Assembly: GCA_027924585.1 (NCBI GenBank)
Contig: BSBM01000597.1
Coordinates: 2,770,001-2,834,000 of the forward strand
Reading direction: 5' to 3'
Source: Larix kaempferi
Lineage: Eukaryota; Streptophyta; Pinopsida; Pinales; Pinaceae
DNA: 64,000 bases
Part shown: one piece after another, positions 55,629 through 64,000 of the stretch
How positions within the stretch are numbered: the first letter of the stretch is position 1
How the letters are laid out: each line of letters opens with the position of its first letter
Made by a program: the position numbers and the translations under genes
Notes under the pieces: model-generated
The model's input: the letters and a program-made list of their open reading frames with translations, nothing else
The model's database searches: none
What the model was told of the DNA's origin: nothing

Positions 55629-58611
55629 AGTATCTTTGGGAGATGATTATCAATATCCCATCAAGGGAATTGGTGAAGCAAGATACAAGCTTGATTCTAG
55701 AGTCCCCATGAAGATGAAGGAAGTTTTATATGTACCAGGGTTGAAGAAGAACTTGCTTTCTATCTCAACATTAGATAAGAAAGGTTATAGGGTTGCATTC
55801 ATAGATGGACAAGTACTCATGTGGTCCAAAGGAAAATCTATTAAGGATGCAATTGTCATTGGTGAAGAGGAAGGAGGTCTATATAAACTCAAGGGTCATC
55901 CAAAAGCTACCCTTTTTCATGAAGCCACTAGTCCATGTGAGATATGGCATAGAAGTATTTCTCATATGAACTACAAAGTACTACCCTATGTGAGCAAAGT
56001 AGTGACAGGATTGCCAAATTTAAAGATTGAACATGAAGGCACTTGCAAAGGATGTGCAAAAGGTAAGAATATCAAGAATCCATGTCCAAAGAGTGAAACA
56101 AAGACTAAAAGTACTTTGGAACTGATCCACTCAGATGTATGTGGTCCAATGCCCTCCACATCATTGAGTGGATATGAATACAACCTTACATTTATTGATG
56201 ACTATTTAAGAAAGACTTGGATATACTTCCTAAAAGGAAAGAATGAAGTCTTTGAAAAGTTCAAGGAGTTCAAATCCTTGATAGAAAATCATTAAGAAAA
56301 GAAGATCAAAATACTAAGGACAGATAATGGTGGAGAATACACTTCAAAGGATTTTGAAGTCTTTTGTAAAGAAGCTGGAATCAAGAGGGAACTAACCACT
56401 CCCTACAATCCTCAACAAAATGGTGTTGCGGAAAGAAAGAATAGAACCATTATGGAAGCAGTGAAGACAATGATACATGATCAAGACCTACCTATGTATC
56501 TATGGGCTGAAGCAGCCATGACAACAGTCTATGCGCAGAATAGACTATCTCATAGTGCCCTTGAATTCAAGACTCCAGAAGAAGTGCTCACATGGAAGAA
56601 ACCTGAGGTAAGCCACCTGAAGATATTTGGGTGTCTTGTATATATTCACATACCAAAAGAAAAGAGAACTAAGTTGGACACTTCCAGAAACAAGGGAATA
56701 TTTGTTGGGTATTGTGAGGCATCCAAATCATTCAAGATATACATCCCAGGATTCTATCATATGGAAATTAGTAGGGATGTGACATTTGATGAAGAAGCAG
56801 CTCTCAAGATATCTAGTAAGTGCCAGTATGAAGAAGTATATGAAGAAGATGCACCTCCCAGAATTATAGAAGCTACACCAGCCCCTGAAGAAGAGACAAC
56901 TGAAGACCATGACATGCTAGAACCACAAGAACCCCCCATCACAAACATATCAAGAAAGAGAAAGCCAGCATGGGCTAGAGATATTATACTAGGAGCAGAA
57001 AAGTATGGAGCTCCTGAAGGCTCCACTAGAGTGAGCAAGAAACCAAAGCCATTCTCCAACTATGTGGCTTTGATGTGTGATCTTGTAGATCAAGAACCTA
57101 CTAGTTATGAAGAAGCAGTTCATAAGAAAGATTGGGTGGAGGCAATGTCGGAGGAGTACCAGTCAATAATGAAGAATGATGTTTGGGATATTGTTCCCAA
57201 ACCAAAGGACAAGAGTGTGGTATCCTCCAAATGGATATACAAAATAAAGCATGCTGCAGATGGTAGCATTGAAAAATATAAGGCAAGGTTTGTAGCCAGA
57301 GGATTCTCTCAGAAAGAGGGAATTGACTATGAAGAGACATTTGCACCAGTTGCAAGGTACACTTCCATTAGAACCATCATGGCACTTGAATCCATGATGA
57401 AGTGGAAATTACATCATATGGATGTAAAGACAGCTTTCTTGAATGGTGTGATTGAGGAAGAAGTGTACATAGAACAACCATAAGGATTTGAGGTTGAAGA
57501 TAGAAGAACCCACGTATGCAGACTGAAGAAGGCTTTGTATGGGTTGAAGCAAGCTCCTAGAGCTTGGTATGGAAGAATTGACAATTTCTTGAAAAGCTTG
57601 GGCTTTACCAAGAATAAAGTTGATCCTAACCTTTATCTCAAAGTTATGGATGATGAACCTGTCATATTGTTGCTGTATGTGGATGATCTATTTTTGACTG
57701 GGAATGAGAAACAGATTATCGAGTGCAAGAAGAAACTCTTTGCAGAGTTTGAGATGAAAGATCTCGGTTTGATGCATTACTTCCTAGGACTGGAAGTATG
57801 GCAAGGATTAGAAGGAATCTTTCTCAACCAGGGAAAGTATGCTATGGAAATCTTGAAAAGATTTGATATGTTGGAATGTAAAGCCATGGCCACTCCCATG
57901 GATTCCAACTTGAAGCTGTTAGCGGATGACTCATCAGAGTTAGTGGATGTAACTCTGTACAGGAAGATTATTGGGTCATTAATGTATCTGATGAACACTA
58001 GGATAGATATATGCTTTGTTGTAAACACCTTGAGTCAGCATCTAGTGGAACCTAGACGTGTTCACTTAATAGCTGCAAAGCATGTGATGAGGTACCTGAA
58101 GGGTATGATAGACTTTGGTCTATATTATCTTGGAAATCATGATTTCAGATTGTATGGCTACACAAATGATGATTGGGCTGGAAGTGTATCAGACAGGAAG
58201 AGCACATCGGGTGGATGTTATTATCTGGGATCTGCCATGATCCCATGGTTTAGAAGGAAGCAATCTAGTGTGGCTCTCAGCACAGCTAAAGTGGAATATA
58301 TAGCTGCTTGCTCTGTTAGTTGTGAAGCGATATGGCTTCGGAAGTTGTTATCAGGATTGTTTGACCTAGAGATGGACCCCACTGTGATCCTGTGTGACAA
58401 CCAGAGTTGTATCAAGATGACAGAGAATCCAGTGTTCCATGATAAGTCAAAGCACATAGAGATCCGTTATTTCTATATACGGGATATGGTATAGAAAGGA
58501 GCTATCAAGCTCGAATATGTGAGCACTGACGAACAAGTTGCTGATGTATTGACCAAACCTCTGTCTCGAGTAAAGTTTGAGTATTTTCGAGACAAGCTTG
58601 GTGTAGTTTAG
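55629..58611 (+). pseudogene. Copia pol: pre-integrase, integrase, RT and RNase H
   Basis: A single frame with stops at 56,293, 57,481 and 58,492, ending at TAG 58,609-58,611. GAG-preintegrase: MKEVLYVPGLKKNLLSIS. Integrase: IHSDVCGPM, FIDDYLRKTW, RTDNGGEY and NGVAERKNR. RT: RFVARGFSQKEGIDYEETFA, VKTAFLNG, YGLKQAPRAW and YVDDLFLTG (YVDD intact, 57,675-57,686). RNase H: YTNDDWAG (first Asp of the usual D-A/S-D changed to Asn), ALSTAKVEYIA, CDNQS and ending KHIEIRYFYIRD, where the catalytic-site His is Phe. The N-terminus is cut by the Athila LTR; gag and protease are gone. Confidence 0.95.
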
Positions 58612-58624
58612 AAGGACCCTCCTC

Positions 58625-58635
58625 AAAAGGGGGAG
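58625..58635 (+). other. First polypurine-like tract of copia
   Basis: AAAAGGGGGAG followed by TG lies 13 bases after the pol stop, the usual PPT position in copia elements. The LTR, however, begins 1.5 kb further on, after a second tract. Confidence 0.7.
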
Positions 58636-58639
58636 TGAT

Positions 58640-58865
58640 ATGGTCGATGATGATATTTGGATACTGGTGTCGATGGGGATACCTGTATCGATGATGAGAT
58701 TTCCTATATTGACGGTAAGGTCAATAATAAGGATACCTGTATATATGAGGATACTATATCGATGATGTGATGAGGAAACTTGTATTGATGTGGATACATG
58801 TATCATTGATGAGGTTACCTATTCTGACGATGAGGTCGATGTTGAGGCTACCTGTTATGACGATG
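58640..58865 (+). repeat. Imperfect repeats GATACCTGTATCGATGATGAG
   Basis: About seven to nine diverged units of about 25 bp built on GATACCTGTATC and GATGATGAGG. No coding potential is recognised. Confidence 0.6.
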
Positions 58866-58890
58866 AGGTCATTTTTTGGTCCCTAGTATA

Positions 58891-59668
58891 CGTGATAGGA
58901 CTGCATCGTCCCTGAACGCTTGGTTCAAAATGTATGTGATAGGAGTGCATCGTCCCTGAACGTTTGGTTCAAAATGTATGTGATAGGACTTCATCGTCCC
59001 TGAACACTTGGTTCAGAATGTATGTGATAGAACTGCATCGTCCCTGAATGCTTGGTTCAAAATGTACATGATAGGACTGCATTGTCCCTGAAAATTTGGT
59101 TCAAAATGTACGTGATAGGACTACATTGTCCCTGAACGCTTGGTTAAAAATGTACATGATAGTATTGCATCGTCCCTAAATGCTTAGTTCAAAATGTATG
59201 TGATAGGACTGCATCGTCCCTGAATGCTTGGTTCAAAATGTATGTGATAGGATTGCATCGTCCCTGAACATTTGGTTCAAAATGTACGTGATAGGACTTC
59301 ATCGTCCCTGAATGCTTGGTTCAAAATGTACGTGATAGGACTACATCATCCCTGAACATTTGGTTCAAAATGTACATGATAGGACTGCATCGTCCATGAA
59401 CGCTTGGTTCAAAATGTACGTGATAGGACTGCATCATCCCTGAATGCTTGGTTCAAAATGTATGTGATAGGACTGCATCATCCCTGAACGTTTGGTTCAA
59501 AATGTACATGATAGGACTGCATCATCCCTGAACGTTTGGTTCAAAATGTACGTGATAGGACTGCATCGTCCCTGAACACTTGGTTCAAAATGTACGTGAT
59601 AGGATTGCATCATACTTAAACATTTGGTTCAAAATGTACGTGTTAGGATTTTATCATCCTTGGACTTA
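58891..59668 (+). repeat. 44-bp tandem array (17 full units)
   Basis: Seventeen units of exactly 44 bp run from 58,891 to 59,638, then a degenerate partial unit. The consensus begins CGTGATAGGACTGCATCGTC and ends GGTTCAAAATGTA; units differ at a few positions (CGT/CAT/TGT start, GCATCGTC/GCATCATC). It lies in the copia 3' region between pol and PPT. There are no spacers of unrelated sequence, so it is not a CRISPR array. Confidence 0.97.
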
Positions 59669-59719
59669 TGTCCTACAGTGAGAGGGATTGATCATTCTGT
59701 AATTGGATCATGTGCGTTG

Positions 59720-59945
59720 CAGGGTATGCTACTATCCAGATGATGATCTGAAGATCTAGACGATGAGGCTATTGATCAAGAGATTCAGATGATGATGATG
59801 ATATGAATATCCAGACGATGAGGCTATTGATCGAGAGATCCAGATGATGATGATCTGAAGATCCAGACGATGATGTTGTTTATCGAGAGATCCAGATGTT
59901 GATATTGTTGATCGAGAGGATCCAGATGATGATGCTATTGTAGCT
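59720..59945 (+). repeat. GATGATGA-rich tandem repeat
   Basis: About five to six units of about 40 bp of the form ATCGAGAGATCCAGATGATGATG(CT)TATTG. Adjacent to the 44-bp array but a different unit. Confidence 0.8.
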
Positions 59946-60143
59946 GTTCAATTGCTGCATAAGATGAAGACTCGATACTGAAGATGTTGATGTTCCAGTA
60001 TTAAATATCTTGAAGATGTTCTAGTAACTGTTTGAGTCACTGATGATGTATGAAGAAAGCTTCCAATGATTTATAGATGTATCATGTATTATGTAGTTGA
60101 TGACTCCTTGCTCCTGCAGACGTTGTTATAATATCCTTCTCGT

Positions 60144-60153
60144 TAAGGGGGAG
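60144..60153 (+). other. Polypurine tract before the copia 3' LTR
   Basis: TAAGGGGGAG directly before TGTTGAAA. It repeats the GGGGGAGTG of 58,629-58,637. Confidence 0.9.
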
Positions 60154-60652
60154 TGTTGAAATATTGTAACTTCTAAGAATATTATATTTGTACTTTATTA
60201 CTCCGGAGATGTTTCATTCCTCCAAAGAGACCCTATTGTTTATTCAGAGATGTTTATTCCTCCGAGAAAGTGTGGTAACTAGGGTTATTAGATCTCCCAT
60301 GTGGGGGTGGCCCTGAGTTATATGTTTAGGGGTTATTAGACTCTCTTAGGAGCGGTCAGCCCCATTAGGGTGAAAATTCAGTTAGAACATGAGTATAAAT
60401 AGAGGAGGTTTGTTCCTCATTTATTCATTCATTCACTCATTTGTGATTGGCACATAGGAGAGAGAGAGGTCTACATAGAAGGAGAAGGAGCTCATATTTG
60501 GGTACTACTTCTTGTATTGGTTGATTATCTATATTGAGGAAAGCTTTGTTGGGTTTTCTACCCCATCAGGGTTTCCCGGGGTAAATCTTTGTCTATCTTG
60601 TGATTGTGTTTCTTTTAGTGATCTTTCTTGTGAAATTAGGCTCAACTTAACA
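60154..60652 (+). repeat. Copia 3' LTR (499 bp)
   Basis: TGTTGAAA to CTTAACA, followed by TACGT (compare GACGT before the 5' LTR). Contains GAGTATAAATAGAGG at about 60,392, a likely TATA box. About 115 bp (60,469-60,585) are absent from the 5' LTR. Confidence 0.93.
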
Positions 60653-60832
60653 TACGTCTCCTCTTCCCATCAAGCTTCCTTTGCATGACACCAGGACTTC
60701 GGTAAAGAACTCCCTGCCACCTATGAAAAGCACCCCGCCACCTACTCGGATTGAGGAGGATGACACCTGCTACAATTGCCCCATCTTGGAAGAAATCCCT
60801 TCTGATGCCGAAGCTCCCTCTGCAGCTGGTTA
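60653..60832 (+). pseudogene. 3' part of the retrosequence ORF
   Basis: Directly after the copia 3' LTR and its target duplication (ACGT shared with 43,020-43,023) the frame continues for about 58 codons, beginning SPLPIKLPLHD and ending EAPSAAG before TAA at about 60,830. It is Pro-rich and acidic and contains one CYNC pair. The 3' untranslated region (60,833-61,074) has no ORF. Continuity across 17.6 kb of inserted DNA supports the nest model. Confidence 0.75.
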
Positions 60833-61099
60833 ACAAGGTTTTTCTGTGGCTCAATTTTAGTTTCCTGTTTTTTGTTAAGTATTAGACTATTAGCTTATCC
60901 ACAGCCTACATGGCTTTGAACTCGCACCCTGGTCTCAAGGTGTTTTTGATCTTTTGTGGTCTGTATGGCCTTAGCAATGATGCTTTTCAAGGTTTGCATC
61001 CGATAAGACCACCTCAATATGTAATTTCCTCTGTATCTTTACTTCTTTCGGCTTAATAGAAATTGCAGCAATTACAAAAAAAAACTTATGGATTGTTAC

Positions 61100-62900
61100 A
61101 CCCCAAGCAAGTTTCAATGGAAATTTTCCTCATCTGCATCATTGTAAAATTTTATTCTATGAAACGAGGGTTTTGACTATTAAACTGAATGATATCATAT
61201 ATGCAATATCATTGAAATCAATGTATGTTAACAATGCTATTACATCATATTTCATTTCCAAATTCACATATTTCAAACTAAAGGGATGTTAAACCATAAC
61301 ACAAATATCCATCTAAATGCGTAGATCAATAGATCATAGATGTCCCACATAATACGATCAATTTAAACTATGTCTCTATCAAGTGCCAACGATTAGATGG
61401 ATCTGATAATGTAAGAAATCTATGTTTACATCTTGTACACATTGGACCTGTATTTGTATTGATCACATGAATTAGCATAAGACTCTTCTCACACAATACA
61501 CATTTGTTGATGAGCCAATTGATAAATTCTTGTATGAAAATTTCCATGTGCAATAACTTGCTCTTCATAGCTTATTGTTATAGTTTGAAGTTCTTTGCCA
61601 TTTTTATGGTTTGGTGTCCTTTGTCATTTGTTGTAGTAGTTTGAAAGTCTTAATTTGACACTGAATTTTTTGTATTATTATGGACAAAATATGTAGGTTC
61701 ATTCAATATATCTTCAATACTTCTTTGTCTCTGGTTATTATGATGTGCCCTTTTCCTTTCAACATTACATTTTTTTAGTTCTTTATTTTTTTCTAGAGTC
61801 ATATATTCGGAATGATTCTCCCTTTGCGATATATGTCGTTCACAAATTTTTTTTTATGTTCTTCTATTTGTTCAAGTGATTGTGTCTCTCTATGTTTTCT
61901 ACCTAATTGTTGCACTACTTTGGCACTACCTTTTTAGACCTTCAACTTTTTAGTAAATAAATTATTGTCTTTAGGAGGAGATATGATTATATTGGAAACC
62001 CTGTAACATAGAATTAAAAACAAAAATCAATACACCGTAAAAAATCAGAGAAATCATCACACCATAGGAAAATGTCATACAAAATTTAATATAATTAATT
62101 CAATAAATCCAATCAATAATTTTAAATAATAATTTAACAATGATGCCATAAAAATTTTAATATCATTGAAATCAATGCATCTTGAAAATTCTATTAAAAA
62201 AAATACTCTTAAAAAACTGTGAAAAACAATACATCTTAGTAAGAATTTTTAATGCCCAACATTGTGCGTAATCATGGATAAAGTAAGGAAGTTATCCAAT
62301 CAATGAATAAGTATATCGAACTCTTTCCTTATTGAATCGTCATTAATGCAAGAGAAGATGGGTCACTTCAAGCCGAATTCAATAGTCTGGCTTGACATGG
62401 AAGTTTGGCTTTGTTTGGTGACTTATATTGACCAGAAATAATTGTAATTGCCATAAATGATTTAAAAAAAAAACTATGATTCAACTTTTAGATGTGATTT
62501 TCAATATTTTCTTTCATTATATAATTGTTGTTCTATATTGGAATATCTCTAAACATGGATTTCATTTTTTTCATACTTAAGTTTTTATCATAGTAGCATA
62601 ATTCAAACATATTTGTATTCATGTGTTGAAATTCAGAACAAATTCAAATTCTTTGAATATTCAGTATGGGTGTAATACAAATACAAATTCTTACTAGTGG
62701 ACAATTAAATTTTCAAAATCCAGTTTAAAAAACTAAACTTAATTATTTAAACGGTATAAAACAGAAATAACATTCAATTTCATACTTTCTTATTAAAATA
62801 ATTATTAATAACTAGTTGTCGTCTCTCACACTAGCCATATCCCCCATGTTGTTGAGAGTTTATCTATTTAACACATGTTTCATTTCATTATATAAGTGTC
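61100..62900. other. AT-rich flank with one Cys-rich minus-strand ORF (61,568-61,368)
   Basis: Sequence beyond the retrosequence insertion site. The ORF reads NKCVLCEKSLML, then MCTRCKHRFLTL: two CxxC pairs about 18 residues apart, which could be a zinc-binding fragment. Upstream on the same strand (62,000-61,570) basic Gln/Arg/Lys-rich pieces are readable between stops. This faintly resembles the N-terminal region of plant Helitron replicase proteins, but no Rep or helicase motif is present, so the call is weak. Nothing else codable. Confidence 0.2.
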
Positions 62901-63174
62901 TATGTACATTTATGGATATTTGAAAATATTTGATTAAAAACATTATATATAAAGACTCTACTTATTGTATTTGTAGTAGATTTTTTCATTACGTATTTTT
63001 TCCATATCAAATTGTATTTGTATCTATATTCATACGCAAATTATGCTACTATAGTTTTCACAATATGCAATGCTTACCCTTTTATTTTCGTTTAATAGTT
63101 TGTACACGTTACAACCTATCGTTGTAGAGCATACCTCATCACTGTGAGATTCACTCCAAAGCCAATAAGGCAAC

Positions 63175-63913
63175 ATTGCCATAAAAGATAGCTTATCCCT
63201 AACATGAAATAACATAGGTGAATTTGCTCAGTATATTCAATGGGAATTACACATGAATGGGTTGTATAAATATTAACAAGCCCTATGGTGTGAATTAAAC
63301 TCATACCTTAAGAAGCATTGCCATAAAAGATAGTTTCTCCTTAGTAGGAAATAATATAGGTGGATTTGCTTGTTCTATTCAATGGGAATTACACATGAAT
63401 GGGTTGTATAAATATTAACAAGCCTTGTTGTGTGAATTAAACTCATACCTTAAGGATAAGAGAATTGTTAACATGCATTCATGATTAGAGTTATATGATT
63501 AATAAATATTTTAATTTAAACATTTCATATGTGTGTTGAGTATTTGTATTATTAAATTTTTTTAACGAGATTAATATAAATCGTGAGGTTATCTATATTT
63601 AGTTAATTTTTAGATTTCTCTTAAACAATATATTTAATAGTAAATAAATATTTTGTCTCCATATAAATTTGAATATATCTCACGGATAAGAGAATTGTTA
63701 ACATGCATGCATGATTACAGTTATATGATTAATAAATATTTTAATTTAAACATTTCATATGTGTGTTGAGTATTTGTATTATTAAAGTTTTTGAACAAGA
63801 TTAAGATAAATCGTGAGGTTATCTATATTTAGTTAATTTTTAGATTTCTCTTAAACAATATATTTAATAGTAAATAAATATTTGTTCTCCATATAAATTT
63901 GAATATTTATACC
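63175..63913. repeat. Two adjacent tandem duplications (142 bp and 230 bp periods)
   Basis: ATTGCCATAAAAGATAG at 63,175 recurs at 63,317 (142-bp period). GGATAAGAGAATTGTTAACA at 63,454 recurs at 63,684 (230-bp period, nearly the same for the whole unit to 63,913). Non-coding and AT-rich. The flank 62,900-63,175 and the last 90 bases show nothing further. Confidence 0.9.
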
Positions 63914-64000
63914 CTTTTCAATATATCATAAATAAAAACTATATATATATAAATACCTTTATTTATATATATATATTATTTTATTTACCATATATATATA

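Larger units (their letters stand above)
43024..60652 (+). mobile_element. Ty1/copia retrotransposon, interrupted by an Athila/Tat element
   Basis: 5' LTR 43,024-43,406, PBS, a short leader remnant, then (after the nested gypsy element) integrase, RT and RNase H, a long repeat-rich 3' region, PPT and 3' LTR 60,154-60,652. LTRs have TGTTGA...TTAACA ends. The host duplication is (G/T)ACGT, 4 of 5 bases. Gag and protease are missing: the leader breaks off at about 43,498. Pol is one frame with three stops. By domain order it is copia, probably Tork-like; the lineage is not certain. Confidence 0.92.
41747..61083 (+). mobile_element. Poly(A)-tailed retrosequence with one ORF (LINE-like, ORF2 absent), split by copia
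   Basis: Flanked by a target duplication of about 16 bp (ACTTAT(T/G)GATTGTTAC at 41,731-41,746 and 61,084-61,099) and ending in an A-run (about 61,075-61,083) after TTCGGCTTAATAGAAATTGCAG, a 3' end typical of plant LINEs. Net of the copia insertion it is about 1.7 kb: leader, one ORF, 3' untranslated part. No endonuclease or RT is present. It could be a non-autonomous ORF1-only LINE derivative or a processed copy of a host mRNA. Confidence 0.7.

Noticed and set aside
58891-59668. Regular 44-bp repeats as a possible CRISPR array
   Set aside because: Units are contiguous with no unique spacers, and the context is a plant retrotransposon.

Overview
This is a plant nuclear repeat block. I find no convincing intact host gene, rRNA or tRNA gene in 64 kb. 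It is a stack of decayed transposable elements: RNase H-carrying LINEs, chromovirus-type Ty3/gypsy elements with a tRNA-iMet primer site, an Athila/Tat-type gypsy element with a tRNA-Asp primer site, a Ty1/copia element, hAT-like non-autonomous DNA elements and a Penelope-like element (PLE) with a GIY-YIG endonuclease. In land plants GIY-YIG PLEs are known chiefly from conifers (Dryad group), so a conifer or other gymnosperm is my best guess. That is an inference from family knowledge; nothing in the window proves it.

Layout. 1-950: candidate LTR on the minus strand. 1.2-1.85 kb: 3' fragment of a LINE. 3.1-8.96 kb: decayed but nearly full LINE (ORF1, endonuclease, RT, zf-RVT, RNase H). 8.97-26.6 kb: two chromoviruses on the minus strand that share one LTR. 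The right-hand one runs 26,592 to 13,004 with 2.7-kb LTRs and carries two insertions: a PLE with two hammerhead-ribozyme motifs (20,306-21,878) and an unidentified insert that itself holds a hAT-like element (16,037-17,353). 26.6-28.7 kb: non-coding, with an (AT)n tract and 93-bp tandem repeats. 28.7-32.7 kb: a second LINE, split by a 0.69-kb insert.

32.7-42.25 kb: a 4.3-kb direct duplication. Each copy holds a tRNA-like SINE candidate, a 1.48-kb hAT-like element with perfect 8-bp target duplications, a conserved hairpin and the 5' end of a poly(A)-tailed retrosequence. 41.75-61.08 kb: the full copy of that retrosequence (about 1.7 kb net). Its reading frame is split by a copia element (43,024-60,652). 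The copia element is split by an Athila/Tat element (about 43,499-55,628). The third ORF of that element is split by a 280-bp SMART/TRIM-type mini-LTR element (45,319-45,598). Four insertion levels can be read directly from target duplications, PBS/PPT motifs and resumed reading frames. 61.1-64 kb: AT-rich flank with nested tandem duplications and one Cys-rich ORF.

The most interesting items are the PLE with its inverted hammerhead pair, the SMART element, the uncharacterised third ORF of the Athila-type element, the ORF1-only retrosequence, the hAT-like family, a hairpin with a compensatory base-pair change between the two duplicate copies, and a 44-bp x 17 array between two polypurine tracts in the copia element. 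All coding regions carry stops or frameshifts, so they are entered as pseudogenes unless stated. Coordinates of degenerate elements are approximate unless a target duplication or LTR end is given.
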